Assembly (NCBI GenBank): GCA_963402885.1
Contig: OY727095.1
Location: 24,557,001-24,621,000, forward strand
Reading direction: 5' to 3'
Origin: Antedon bifida
Taxonomy: Eukaryota; Echinodermata; Crinoidea; Comatulida; Antedonidae
DNA length: 64,000 nucleotides
Within the stretch, counting starts at the first letter, position 1; the number at the start of each line of letters is the position of its first letter. Positions 21,805 to 34,620 of this stretch are shown piece after piece. The notes under the pieces were generated by a model. That model was not told where the DNA came from. It saw only the letters and a list, made by a program, of their open reading frames with translations, and did not search any database. The position numbers and the translations under genes are program-made.

Positions 21805-22120
21805 TATGTAGAAAATAATTTAATCAATTTTGATATAATAATAATTGGTGTAATATTTAATAATGATACACTATTCCTGTTTTAGTAAGCTAGGCATATT
21901 ATGAACGATTTTTATTTATTGTTGTCCATGTACGTACTAATAAACCTAGTGCTAGTTTCCTTCGCTTGTATTTTTACTCCAAATTTGATAACTAACTTTA
22001 TCGTGTGAATACCACACCTTAGAAGTATACCTCATGAGTACTTTAATGAAAGAATCACATAAAAAGTAACAAATAAATCCTTAAATTAATGATTTTACAG
22101 GCGTGTTTCTCGCACACTGT
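21805..22120. other. Intronic spacer
   Basis: Between the target duplication of the 10.8-kb element and unit 1. No feature recognised. Confidence 0.4.
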
Positions 22121-23612
22121 TTTCTTCCTTCCTTTTTGTGAGTCGCGTTTCTCTAAAATGTGTAAACATAACACAACATATGGGCATTTACGTGAAGTTC
22201 TCCTATTTTTGAATGACGTCATAGTTGCGCAACGTGACTTGTGCGCAATTTTATGAATTTCAATGATTGATCATAGATTAAAAACCAAAAGTCATTTAGT
22301 ATTGACACTTTGACAAAATTTAAGTTATATCAGGGGCAAACTTTCTACGGATTAAAAATGGCATGTTTCACAAGAAGTTACGCGCGCACGCGCATTTAAA
22401 ATTTCAAATTGTGCAAAATTAATTTCTAATCAACTTTTTATGCGTTTCTGGTCATTTTGAGCATGTCAAAAATTCCCATGTGCGCGCAATTTTTTACGCA
22501 CGCGGTGCGCACGTAGCGTTAAAAACATATTTTTTTCTCTTGAATTATATTTTTCAAGCCTTTCCTAGTAATTTTGAAAACAATTTAGACCTTTTCCAGT
22601 TTAAATAACGCCATACGAACACGTTGAATTAGACAATTCGTGCACATTTTTTATGAAAAAGCTTAAAAAATCGTCAAAATTATGTCTTTTTTAAAACAGT
22701 CATAGTTTCTAAAGTAAACCGTGAACCGTTTATTTTTATTACAAAATCTAGAAGTTGATGAGTTGTAGATATCGGGTCATGCATCGATAAGGCTAAAAAA
22801 ACATTGTGACGTCATCGTATGGCCACACGAATGTAAAATATAGGATTTTTGTCTCTTTCGTTATTGCTCATCACATTCAATGGAGCGCATCACGCTTATC
22901 TGTATTCCTTTTTCTCCTACATTTATATATTGTGTAGGTCAATCAACTTTCTTTAGTATGAAATAAAAATATGTTAATTTTTATGACGTCATCATGCCTA
23001 AAAATTTTAATTACGTGGGTCATTAATTTCATCTTTACAGTAAATTTTAATCTGTAATAGCTCGTAAGAATAAAATGTGATAATCACGATTAAAACGTTT
23101 TCTGGAAGCTATTGGATTGTAGATACGAATTCATGTAAACATTTTGCCAATCGGATGTTGTGACGTCATCATATGGCCAGTTGAATAAAAAAAGTCGTAT
23201 TTTCATATTTTGCGTAATAGTTCATTACATTTAAAAGGGTGCGCATCTATATTTTACGTATTCAAATTTCTTCTACACGTTAATATGTTGTTCCTGAGAT
23301 AATTTCCTTCTGAAATTGCTATCTAAGTGTTTCATTTTGATACCGTCGCCATGTTAAAAATTGGAATAAATGGCGGGTCCCGTAATTTCACCTATTCTAC
23401 ACTGTATGTAATATGTATACGGATTAATTATACTGTTTGCATGTATATACTATATGACACAAAATTGACAGAATTCAGCATATCATATTCTTCAGTTCTT
23501 GTCATACTGCCATAATCTTTATCTGTGTGCAATATTCCAACGTATGACGTGCACGTGGCGTTTGTCGTGGTGCGGATAACTAACTCGTCAAAGTGACAAG
23601 TTTCATGTCTAG
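22121..23612 (-). mobile_element. Hairpin-ended rolling-circle-like unit 1 (minus)
   Basis: Minus-strand copy starting CTAGACATGAAACTTGTC at 23612, after an A. Its 5' palindrome carries one mismatch (CTTGTC vs GACGAG). The body matches the 37090 copy almost throughout. The 3' end stops at GGAAGGAAG without the terminal hairpin, so the copy is 3'-truncated. Confidence 0.85.
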
Positions 23613-24016
23613 TCAATTATTAGTATTATTAATTATAAGTATTTTAGCCAAGGGGCCTAACTGATACAAGTTGCAATGTGGCCTGTAGTTTTTAAATTTT
23701 TTATCTTTATGAATTTTGATTTTCAAGCTAATCACAATATTTTCACTGGACGGATGTCAGCATAAACAAAATGGCCGCTATTGAAATATTAACATGCTCT
23801 GTCTTTGTAATTAGTGGACATACAGATTTGATTTTGGTGTTAAATTGTTCACAATGTATATGTTTATTTTCTTTAATGCAACATTTTTTGTCAAAATGAC
23901 TGGAACATCATTTTTTGACCTTTGACCTTCTTTGCCTTTTTTGTATTCCAATTACCAAACCATTCTGCAGAGTGTCATAACCAGACAAAGCATTGGTATA
24001 ATATTTATATATAATA
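23613..24016. other. Spacer between oppositely oriented units
   Basis: Contains AAAATGGCCGC near 23769, related to the satellite at the start of the window. No gene. Confidence 0.4.
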
Positions 24017-25217
24017 CTAGATTTGAACTCGTCACTACGGACGAGTTAGGTTATCCGCAGCGCAAAGGCCACGGCACGTCATACGTTAGAATATTGCGCA
24101 AAGAAAAACGATTATGCCATTGAAACAATTTCAGTGTGCTCTCTATTTTGTGTCACGTCTAAGTATATACAGTATACACTATATCCTGTATACGTACTAC
24201 AGACAGTGCAGTATAGGTGAAAATAAGTGACCAAAGTTATTGACGCTTTTGCACATGATGACGTCATAAACATTTAAAAAATTGTGAATCATTCGAAAGA
24301 TAATTGATTGACCTAGACAATATAAAAAATGGAAGGCAATGGAATACGGATAAGTGGAAATGCGCTCTATTAAATGTGACGAGCTATGACGAAGAGACAA
24401 AAATCCTATATTTTATATTTGAGTGGCCATACGATGACGTCACAATGTCGGTTAGCCATATTGATGCATGATTCGATATCTACAGCTCATCTACTTCCAG
24501 AATATGTAATTTAAAAAAAGTTCACCACGTAGTTTAGAATCTATGACTGTTTTAAGAAAGGCATAATTTTCATCAATTTTTGAACTTTTTCATAAAAAAC
24601 GCACGCAAATTGTCCAATTCTACGTGCTCGTATGACGTGATTTTGATGTCGAAATTGTTTGAAAGTTTGTAAAATTACTAGAAAAAGCTGAAAAAACAAA
24701 AATCACGCAAAAATAGATGTTTTTTGAGCTATGTGCGCACGTGCGCGTAAAAAATTGCGTGCCCGTGGGAATTTTTGAAATGCTCAAAATGACATGAAAC
24801 TCGTAGAAAGTTGATTAGAAGTTGACTTTTCGAATTTTGAAATTTTAAATGCGCGTGCGCGCGTAACTTTCTCTGGAACGTGCCATTTTTAATCCATAGA
24901 AAGTTTCCCCTTCATATGACTTAAATTTTCACCAAGTGTCAATACAAAATGACTTTAGGATTTTAATCTATGATCAATCATTTAAATTCATAAAATCGCG
25001 CGTAACTTACGCTGCGCAACTCGGACGGGACCGAAAACCTTATTACGACATCTTCAGATAGAGGTCAAACTTCTGATAAAGTTATATAATGGTGTGTTGA
25101 GAAGATTTAGAGATACACGCGCAACAAAATTCGTGGAAAGAAAGAAGAATATAGAAAAAAAAAAAAAAAAAAAAGGTTGTGACAATAACAAGGGGTTATC
25201 CGGCAAGTGCGGATAAC
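24017..25217 (+). mobile_element. Rolling-circle-like unit 2, internally deleted
   Basis: Starts CTAGATTTGAACTCGTC with the alternative palindrome loop (CTCGTC-ACTACG-GACGAG) and subterminal AGGTTATCCGC. It ends with hairpin GGTTATCC...GGATAAC. About 360 bp is missing after GGTGAAA (24220), where the sequence jumps to ATAAGTGACC. This looks like a deletion at short homology. Confidence 0.8.
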
Positions 25218-25221
25218 AAAA

Positions 25222-26427
25222 AATCTCAGCAACAACATGTTAACGTGAAGAAGAAATTTGGATACCTAAAATATAGATGCGCGCTCTTTTAAATGTGATG
25301 AACTATGACGCAACAGATGAAAATACGATTTTTTTTATTCAACTGGCCATATGATGACGTCACAACGTCGGATTGGCAAAATGTTGACATGGATTCGTAT
25401 TTACAATCCAATAGCTTCCAGAAAACGTTTTAATAATGATAACCGCTTTTTATTCTGATGAGCTATAACAGATTGAAAGTTACTGTAAAGATGAAAATAA
25501 GTGACCCACGTTATTTACATTTTTAGACATGATGACGTCAAAAAATTTAAAATATTTTTAACCCATGCGAAAGGTAGTTGATTGACCTAGACAATATCAA
25601 AATCTGGGTTAAAATGAAAAACGGATAAGTGGAGATGCGCTCTATTAAATGTGATACTCTATGACGAAAGATACAAAAATCCTATATTTTATATTCGCAT
25701 GGCCATACGATGACGTCACAATGTCCTGTTAGCAATATTGATGCATGATACGATATCTACAACTCATCATCTTCCAGAATACGTAATAAAAAAAGGTATA
25801 ATTTTGACAAATTTTAAGGAATTTTTGAACTTTTTCATCAAAAACGTACGTAAATTATCCAATTCGACGTGCTCGTATGACGTTAATTTTAAGTCTAAAT
25901 TGTTTAAAAGTTGGTAAAATTACTAGAAAAGGCTGGAAAAACATAAATCACGCGAAAAAAAATTGTTTTCAACGCGCGCGTAAAAATATGCGCGCGCGTG
26001 GGAATTGTTGACATGCTCAAAATGACATAAAACGCGTAGAAAGTTGATTAGAAATTGATTTTTCGCATTTTAAAATTTTAAACGCGCATGCTCGCGTAAC
26101 TTCGTGTGAAACATGCCATTTTTTTCCCACAGTCAGTTAGCGCAAGATATAACTTAAACTTTTTCTAAGTTTCAAATTAAAATGTTATATGGTTTTCGAT
26201 CTATGTTAAATACGCAAAATTCATAAAAACGCGCGTAAAGTCACGTTGCGCAACTTCACATGAATGCCCACATGTTGACAAAGTTATAAAATGTTATTTT
26301 TACATGTTTTTGAGTTACGCGTGACACAAAAATGACAGAAAGAAAGAAGAATACAGAAAAAAAAAAAAAAAAAAGATGATGAAACAGGACAGTTACAAGG
26401 AGTTATCCTCTGAATGTGGATAACTAA
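25222..26427 (+). mobile_element. Rolling-circle-like unit 3, 5'-truncated
   Basis: Begins abruptly at ATCTCAGCAACAACATG, well inside the consensus, and runs to a complete 3' end: GTTATCC...GGATAACTAA followed by T. Its body is closest to units 8 and 12. Confidence 0.8.
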
Positions 26428-27293
26428 TTATGCTACTGTGTCCATATGTCCTGTCATGAGAAGATGGAGAGATGGGAAGAAGACCAATTGCACATTACAA
26501 CAGAAAATGGAAATTGCTGGATGTGTGCAGTTCATGTGTAAACACAACTGACAGTGACTAACAGTCAACTCAGTGCTAGATAAGTGGACATCTATGACTG
26601 ACAAAGAAGGAGGTGTGATGAAGCGAACTTGGATTAAAGTAAAGGCCTATTGAATAAAATACAAGCATATAATGGTATCGATTAGAATAGATTATGTTTC
26701 TTACTTAGAAGGAAGCAGTGTGTTGCAATCAAGGGAACATGATGTCATGGTCTAATGTAATACTGATACCGATAGCGAATACATAGGCAAGAATTTAAAA
26801 TCTAATAAATTCTGCATTGTACACTTTTTAGAAGGAACCCTGAAATGCATAAATACAATTTCAGAGGAGGTTCACTGAATTACAAAGTATAAAAAAACTC
26901 AACTCATACAATAAGTAATTTTTTTTGTTAAAAGGGCTTGAAAAGGGCTTTAAAATGATACCAATCACGACAATATTTTGGAATTTTTAGTTTTAAAATG
27001 TGACTTGTTTTATTGTATATCAACATAAATATTAATTTATTAGTACAAGTGTAATGCAATTATTTGATCAGTGTATAAATGCCTTTCCAATGATACCATA
27101 CATCACCACATTTGAAGATTTTTGTCGGCCATCTTGTTTTTCAAAATGGCGGATCATAATTAGCGAAAAATTGAATGGGGTCTCAGTCTGCCCCTAATCT
27201 TTTTAAGTACCATCCATACAACATGTATGCCAAATCTGATGTTTTTATCAATCAATCAAATGAATGATTCTCGTGCTAAGAACCCCATACCAT
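26428..27293. other. Intronic, satellite-related block
   Basis: No gene. Around 27115-27290 are GGCCATCTTG/CAAAATGGCGGATC and TGCCAAATCTGATG...TAAGAACCCC. The latter matches the reverse complement of 9655-9720, so it is a dispersed repeat. Confidence 0.45.
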
Positions 27294-27339
27294 CTAGGAC
27301 CTGGGTAAGATTTGTATGCATTTAATTTAGGAGAGAATA
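27294..27339 (+). repeat. 46-bp inverted repeat, left arm
   Basis: CTAGGACCTGGGTAAGATTT...GGAGAGAATA, matched in inverted orientation at 29254-29299 with only two or three differences. The pair brackets 1.9 kb containing LINE remnants. Confidence 0.75.
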
Positions 27340-27424
27340 TCTCAACTGCTGTAGGATAATTTGACCCCAAAGGAACAACATGGGATATGTGCCAAATTCG
27401 CTATCTCTGGGGCGAACATGCCCA

Positions 27425-27985
27425 AAAATATTAAATTTTTTTGTGAGCCATGGGCTATCTTTATTTCGGAACCGTTTTTTCTTTAAAGGTACATGTTCAT
27501 TAACAATTTGTAAAAACTTGTCTTCAAAAAACTGCAGAGCGTCATTCACATTTGTATATGAAGTTATTTCATGCCAATTTACATTTAACATATCAATTTG
27601 TAGTTTTTCCTCATCATTTTGAGTTTGGTGGACGGTACCACGTTATTAAAATGATTGGTTTAGTTTTTGGTATACAAAGTTCAATTACTACTATCTCAAG
27701 CTACATTTTCATGAAATCATTCCTTAGTTTACAAGTAAAACATCCTCCTCTATTTACATAAACTGCAACCCCTTCCCTATTTCTGTCATTTCTATAAATA
27801 TCATAGCCATCAATGTGTATTGATTCATCTTTAATTACATTATCTAAATGTGTTTCATTGAGTGCTATGATATCAATAGAATTGTTGTTAATTAGATACT
27901 TAAATTCATCAAATTTGCTTGGTAGAGAAACTATATTCAATCCTAGGATACTTAGACAATTATTTAAAAATAATTTACAATTTTC
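27425..27985 (-). pseudogene. LINE endonuclease fragments (LINE 3)
   Basis: Minus frames preserve pieces of an apurinic-type (EEP) endonuclease. LNIVSLPSKFDEF and IIALNETHLDN are the N-terminal strand and the catalytic Glu region (..NETHL); YDIYRNDRNREGVAVYV follows, and further downstream VPLKKKRFRNKDSPWLTKK is the post-endonuclease linker. The central endonuclease core is missing and frames are broken: an internally deleted dead copy. Confidence 0.7.
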
Positions 27986-29253
27986 AGTGTCAAAAAAGTA
28001 GGCCTAAGTAGCGAGCGTGAATTAATTTGAAAACAAACTTGGCCCGTCTGTAATTTCACCTCGCTCAAGCTTACCTTTCCGAAGTTGTTACAATTTCGCC
28101 AGTAATAAAGAACGTTCAAAATCAATGATATTTATTAATTTTGCAGAACTTTAGGTTTCAAAACACAAGATTTTAACTATAAAAGTGATAGTGAGTGAAA
28201 GTGATTTATAAACACAAACAAACATTCCACCGTACACTCTCTATTTGCACGACGGATTGAACGTGGACGAATTTATTCACCAGGCTATACATATTTTTTA
28301 GTGTCCCGTCACATGATACATTGGTCTATTAAATCACACCACAACTGTACTACATCAAATATTTTATTATTGCATTACAGTACTTTAATTTTAATGTATT
28401 TACTGAAATTCAAGACAACAATATTTAATATGCATATATATAATAGGTTTAGAATAGTTAGTATGTAGGCCCTACCCCAACTGTTTACGGGGTTTACGTA
28501 CAATACATGTTTTACTTGATCAGGGCCAAAGACAATCAGGGAAAACAAAAATTCGGCCTAGAAATTTACGATGTCTATTTAGGAATTAGCTTTGTTTAAA
28601 AAATCAGTTCCCCGTCAAGTCTATAAATTGAATCATCTACACATGCATCACAACGATATTTTACTATTTTTATCCATTTCGTGGTTAAAAATCAATAGTT
28701 TACAAAATAAGGCAAGTTGCGGTGTGCATGCAAATAGCAGAAGTGTCAGCCTTTTCGTAAGGTCGTGCATGCCTTTGTGGTGGATCGAGTGTGGGTTAGA
28801 CGGTCTAGGCTAGCTTTCTAAATAGTCCTGGCTGTTTCACATTAATTTCTGGTTCGCTCTCCCGACTTCGATTTCGGTATTTCATTATTTAATCGTCTAA
28901 CTAACTTGATGTATGATGTCCGAAACGATATAGTGGATTATACCTAAGCAATTTAACTATCAAAGCAAAAACAACTTGTAGAAGCTGGCGGTCAAGGAAA
29001 TCAAAACAACAACAATGGTGACTTCTTCCGGTGGGTGGCCGATGACGCAGTAAATAACCAAGCGCTGATTGGTTGAATTTCGTCTCTGCATATAACGGTG
29101 TCTAATATATCATGATAACTTTGTAAGATCATGATAATAACAGGCTCTCCGAGAGCATGTTAGCTGGAATTAACGTGATAAACGACTTCTTGCAGGTTCA
29201 CATAAAACATCATGATAAAGAAACTCACGATAATTTCTGAATGTGAACCTAGC
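27986..29253. other. Intronic, no gene recognised
   Basis: Contains a G+C-richer stretch at 28700-29100 with an inverted CCAAT motif (GATTGG, 29069). A promoter of an unknown transcript is possible, but no adjoining exon was found. Confidence 0.3.
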
Positions 29254-29299
29254 TATTCTCTCCTAAATTACATGCATACAAATCTGACCCAGGTCCTAG
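29254..29299 (-). repeat. 46-bp inverted repeat, right arm
   Basis: Reverse complement partner of 27294-27339; ends GACCCAGGTCCTAG. Confidence 0.75.
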
Positions 29300-29606
29300 A
29301 CTATATATGACATTAATTTTACCCAAAAATATTATTCATATTGGGTGTTACTTTGTCCAATATGTTACATTTATTGGATATTTTACGTATTGGTGGCCAT
29401 CTTGGATTAGACACCCTTAAGCTTTTTTAGAAAAATGGCAACATCTTTTTTTCATGACTTTTTAAAAAAAAGAATATTTTCGAAAAAGTCATAATTAAAG
29501 ATTTTCAATACAAATTGTGTACCAATGGATATTCATTTTTCGTATAAAAGTGTATAAAAGTAGTTAAATAAGTTCATTTGGATCTGATAATATAATGCGA
29601 TAAAAA

Positions 29607-29893
29607 GTTACTTCTATATGATCCAATATAATAATATGAATAGAGATGAAGGAGCATATGAACTATCGCACATTTACGATAACATTCTAAAACGTAAAGA
29701 GACCAACCCCGCACATCCCGCTTGGATAACACCAAGCGGTATACTTTCAACCGTGTCATCGTCACGTCACCAGAACGTATTCACTTATGATTATGCCTTG
29801 CTGTTAGTAGGCGAAACGTCAAGTTCTCTGGAAATGTAAGTACCGATATCATCTTACAAACTTGACATTATATTGGATCATAAAAGTAATTAC
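29607..29893 (+). other. 287-bp inverted-repeat cassette with exon-like frame
   Basis: GTTACTTCTATATGATCCAATATAAT (29607-29632) is mirrored by ATTATATTGGATCATAAAAGTAATTAC (29867-29893). Between them a plus frame of 73 codons (29618-29839) has balanced composition, unlike its A+T-rich surroundings (EGAYELSHIYDNIL.., NPAHPAWITPSG.., ALLLVGETSSS). It ends where TAA overlaps a GTAAGT donor consensus. I do not recognise the protein. It may be an exon fragment carried by a small transposon, or chance. Confidence 0.35.
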
Positions 29894-30344
29894 GGTATGC
29901 ATTTTCCAAAAAATTAGATTCCTAATTAAAAATTTTTAATACAAGTTGGGTAGCGTTGGGTAGCAGTCAGTAGAATATGCTTTAATTTGATACCATACAA
30001 TTTTTCCATTGACATTTTAAAGAATAATTTAACACGAAAATGTGTTTTTTTTTGGTCATTGAACAATTTTACACAAAAAGCAAATCTGTACAACAAGTGG
30101 TTGTCGAATAATAAGAACCACACATTTCTAACCTTTGACCCCGATTTTGGGCATGTTCAAGAATTTGTAATTAAACTAAAAATGGTATTAAACATAGGGT
30201 ACAGTAGCTTCCTCCTGTGTTCAATTGAGCAGCAGAACGTACTGTACAGATAGTTAAACAAACTCTTATTAAGGGATTGTTGGATACTAACCACGTAAAA
30301 CGTAATTTATCAATTCACCATAACCTAGCAAATATTCTGATTAC

Positions 30345-30770
30345 CTATTTTTAAATTTTTTAAATTTTATTTCAACCACATCCAACAGCGAAAAATCGCC
30401 AATTACAGGATGCCTTAAAACTCTTTAGATATAAATATAGAATTAAAAGCACATAAAAATACAAAACATGAAACATACAAAATGGCAAACTTAAATCGAT
30501 TTAAGAATTTTAGACTTAAATTTGGACAAAATGTCAAAAAAAATATCGATAGTCTTATCCTTAATAGAAATTGAATTAAAAAGCTTGGATAATCTTTGAA
30601 TGAAACCATTTTTGGTTACGTTGACTTGACAACGGGAAAATAAGTCGGTGTTGCGAGAGTTTGGTCGATTAATTTTGAGAGAAAAAAATGATAAAATATT
30701 ACATTTAAAAAGGGAGTTGAAGCATTTAAAAAGAAATACCAAATCGAAAAAGCTTCTCCGAGTATGAATT
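30345..30770 (-). pseudogene. LINE 2, 3' part (RT tail and 3' UTR)
   Basis: Minus-strand tail of a non-LTR element: RRSFFDLVFLFKCFN, INRPNSRNTDLFSRC and IDIFFDILSKFKS, the usual C-terminal region after the RT, then a short 3' UTR ending TTGGATGTGGTTGAAATAAA. Its upstream continuation is at 34209-34620. The two parts are split by LINE 1 and rejoin in frame across AATTCAT. Confidence 0.8.
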
Positions 30771-33700
30771 TTATTTATTTATTTATTTATTCCGGTATAT
30801 AAAAAACATTACAAAAAGCAGAACAAGTCTGAAATTATTGTAGTACATATAATAAAAAAAGTTACATTACAGAACAAAAATACAAAAAAATTTACGATAT
30901 GCATAAAAAAATAAATATACTGTACATTAATCTTTAAAATTTATCCAATATATATATTTATCAAAGTCTTAATTCATTTTTTAGCAATATCTACAATAGT
31001 ATTATTTTAAATGAATTTATTTATTTACTTATAAAAATCCTATATAAAAATAAAAAAAATTTATTGAGAGTTAAGCAGATCAACAATATACGGTACAGCA
31101 GACTGTTTATATCTGTCGGTTTTGCATTTAGGCACTTCCAGATTTCCACCATTGGATCTAAGGTTTAATTTTCGCTTGCGGCAAGGAGGGAGCATATCTC
31201 TGTGCAAAGCCGATTTTATGAGACCCTGACCAAAGGAAAGGACCAGACTTTCCTTCCTTGCCGCAAGCGAAAGGAGTTGCGTCTCCTCTAAAGCTAAATC
31301 ATACGATATATAATTTTTTCCCAGGATAGTTCTTAGAGCTCTTTTTTGAACAGCTTCAATTATATATGTTAATTTTTTAGTAATTGCACCATGCCACACA
31401 GGGCATGCATACTCAAGAATAGGTCTAATATAGCATCAGGTCATCCACAGACGCGCCAGACCTCCTCATCACAAATAAAGCAAACATCTTTTGAGATGCC
31501 TTAGAGACTATGTCTGTGACATGCATGTCCCATTTCATATTATCCTGAATAGTAACCCCTAACAATTTGAGGTTGCCAACACATTCAAGGTTAGTTTTGT
31601 TGAGGGTGAATGGCTGGAACTCGCTAGCATTACGCAAAAAATTAATTGTCATAACATGGCATTTAGACGGTTTAGGTAGCATATTATTAGCTTTACACCA
31701 GTCATCCAAATCATCAAGGGAGACCTGTAAATAGGAATTATTGTTTTTTTTCACAACTTCACCTAGAGTGAGATCATCCACATACTTCCATCTTCTGCAG
31801 CTTCCTAGACTGGCATCATTAATTAGAACCAGAAATAAAACTGGGCCCAATTTAGTGCCCTGGGGCACGCCGCAAGTGATCTTTCTTGTACCCGAGATGG
31901 TCTTACCCACTCTGGTATTAATGCCTCTATTAGTAAGGAAGCTGCAGATAATGGGTATTATGGATGATCCCACTCCAATATCTATTAATTTGTTAATAAT
32001 TATAGTATGATCAACCCGATCAAAGGCTTTAGCAAAATCAACCGCGCATAAATTAACATAACAATGTTTACCATCAGTATCCTTCAATACAGAATCAATT
32101 AAACTAATTAGGTAATGGGTGGTGGATGCACTCTTGCGGCTTCCGAATTGTCGACTATCAAGCTTAACGCTAATGTCCTCTATGATCCAATTGACTAAAA
32201 AAGTCTCAAAAGTTCTTGCTAATAAGGGTGTAAGTGAAATAGGACGCAAATCATTACAGGTATTAGCTCCTTTGATTTTAGGGACAGGTATTACTGTTGC
32301 ATGCTTCCACCTATCAGGGAAAGTACCTGCTTTTAGGGCGCAGTTAAACACATTGGTTATAGGGGGCGCTAGTTCAAAAGCACATTCTCTTAGAAGTTTA
32401 GCAGGCAGGTCTTCTGGATGTCCTGCCTTTTTGGGTTTTATTGATTGTAGTAATCTCTGGACCTGTCCAGGATAGATTTCAGGAGGCGGCTGCGAGGATG
32501 GAAGATATGCGGGCAGGTTGTTTTGGTCTAGAGCAGGTAATTGGCAACAGACATCCGCAAAGTGTTGATTAATTGATTCAGCGGTTTCCTCTTCATTAAG
32601 ACCTGGAATGCTAAATGACTGCTTTTGATTAAGATTACAAAGTTTTCCAACATTCTTGTGCCATTTGGAGGAGTCCGAATTGTGAAGGCCAGAAATCGCG
32701 TCTTGGTAGTAAGATTTTTTTGCGTCCATAATCACTTTTTGTACACCATTTCAAAGTTTTTTCCACTTGCTAGATTTTCCAAATTTAACATAGGCTTTTT
32801 GTCGTTGCTTTATGAGTTGTTTCACTCTTTTCGTAAGCCATGGGCAATCAGTACTCCTCATTTTCAACAACTCAGTCGGGAAATTACTATGATAGGCATT
32901 TTGTAGAGTAGTAGCTAGCATCGCAGTTTTATCATTTGTATCCATAAGGTCGTAGACATTATTCCATTCATGATCAACTAACCACTGGCCAAAATGCCTC
33001 ATGGATGAGTCCTTCATAGGTCTAATCTTTACCGTGACATGATCATTTTTAGGTAAACAAGTTATAGGCTTCATTAACACCGAGACGTGATCACTGCGAC
33101 CAATGGGTGCTTTCTGTACTATATCATCATATAATTCAGGGTAATTCATAAAAATTTTGTCAAGTGTAGAATCTTTCCGTGTATGAAAATTGACTACTTG
33201 GGTTAGGCCAAGATTGTCACAAAGCTCATTAGTATTAAGGTCGTTGAAGTCACCTAGAATTATAATTGGAACTTCATGGTTGGCACTGCGTATCCTATCG
33301 ACTGTTTCAATCACATGTGACACAAGTTGTTCAGCTCCAGCCGCTGCAGGTGGATAATATATCGCACCAACATATAAGTGTTTCAAGCGCCTGATGTTAT
33401 TGGGTATTGTAATACAACACCAAAGACACTCAAAATTACACTGATCATGGTGTTCAGTGTGATTCATAATTAGCCTGTCAACTGAGTACACAGATACCCC
33501 ACCACCTTTCCTTCCAACTCACATCTTATTAAAATGTTGATATCCAGGAATAGCTGCTAAATTTTCAGTTTCGGCATTTAACCACGTCTCAGTTACAACT
33601 GCCAAGTCAATTTTGTATTTACTAAGGGTAGCCTCAAATTCATCCACTTTGTTTCTAATTGACCTTACATTGGTTAACAAAATCTTGGGGCACGAAAAAA

Positions 33701-34208
33701 CGTTCATGTTCATGTACTTAGTATTCTCAATAGTTATAAGATTGCTCATTACTCGGCCTCTTGTTTTACTAGCTTTACTAGAGTAAGGTGTATTAATAAT
33801 CACCGATATTTTTCTTCTTAATTTCCTACCTCCTCGCTTGCGATGTTTCCGTTTACAAAATGGCCGACTTGGTCTTGGCCCTTCACTGTTTAGTTCGCTA
33901 TTGAATGCGATGACGTCGGGAGGAGGTATGCCTCGGTTCGCGAATCGAAGTGCGACGAGATCCTGGGCTGAATATCGAAAATAGCACATCGTGGCTCAGG
34001 ACAGAATTTTCACTATTAGTGCTCATAAAAGAACCAAAAACTAATCAAACGTAAGTCATACGGGTTACACAACAAGAACAATACAAAATCACAAAAACAA
34101 TCAATCACAAACGAGACAAAATCAGCAAAACTGCCAACACACGTGGAGCGAAAATAAAAGGAATGGTGTCGCAGATGAACAGCGCCACCAAAAAAGAAGC
34201 GGAGGAAG
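30771..34208 (-). mobile_element. LINE 1: near-full-length non-LTR retrotransposon
   Basis: A 3.44-kb minus-strand element with a ~220-bp 5' leader (33990-34208), an endonuclease-RT frame (31061-33989) and a 3' UTR ending in (AATA)n at 30771-30791. The plus-strand heptamer ATGAATT flanks it on both sides (30764-30770 and 34209-34215), a 7-bp target-site duplication. It sits inside LINE 2. Architecture (EEP endonuclease then RT with YVDD, no RNase H seen) places it in the CR1/Jockey/L2 supergroup; the exact clade is unresolved. Confidence 0.85.
31061..33989 (-). pseudogene. LINE 1 endonuclease/reverse transcriptase, broken
   Basis: Starts with MCYFRY and a basic N-terminal arm. The EEP endonuclease follows: LLTNVRSIRNK, VVTETWLN, YYPPAAAG, IIILGDFND, LDKIF, GRSDHVSV. 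The RT domain has HATVIPVPK, LRPISLTP, VDFAKAFDRVDH, CGVPQGTKLGPVLF and WKYVDDLTL with the catalytic Asp pair. A C-terminal tail ends at 31061. Three lesions are visible: in-frame TGA at 33519-33521 and 32751-32753, and a one-base frameshift near 31430 before YIRPILEYACPVW. All else is intact, so it died recently. Confidence 0.88.
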
Positions 34209-34620
34209 ATGAATTAAAGGACCTGGATTGTTGTGGTTAATAAAGTAAATAAATTTGGATTGAACCCGTTCGATACGATTTGATTGCGAGATCGAAATGG
34301 AATTGTAAATTGTTGATGAAAAGTCAAAAATAGGTCGGACAAGGGGGATAAAGTTTAATTTTGTAACACTATCGATATTTTTACAGTGACGCCAAAGCAT
34401 ACCTAACATTCTATTACCCTTAGCAACAATATGATCAACATGTTTATTCAAGTTAAGTTTCGATTCAATATAAATGCCAAGATCCTTTTGAAAGTTAACC
34501 TTATCAATAGAAAGTCCGTTAATAGTGTAATCAAAATTAATAATTTGTTTTTTAAGTGATAATGTAAGAATCTGACACTTAAGTGGATTTAACAACAATC
34601 ATGTGTCAGACCAATTGCAA
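34209..34620 (-). pseudogene. LINE 2, 5' part (RT thumb region)
   Basis: Minus frame LLLNPLKCQILTLS, FQKDLGIYIESKLNLNKHVDHI, KLNFIPLVRPIFDFSS, RIERVQSKFIYFINH, the conserved stretch after the RT palm. A TGA stop lies just upstream (WSDT*). The element is 5'-truncated near 34620. After PGPLIH the frame is interrupted by LINE 1 and continues at 30763 as TRRSFFD. Confidence 0.82.

Noticed and set aside
28840..29110. Promoter of an unknown gene
   Set aside because: Only moderate G+C and an inverted CCAAT; no adjoining exon or initiator could be supported.
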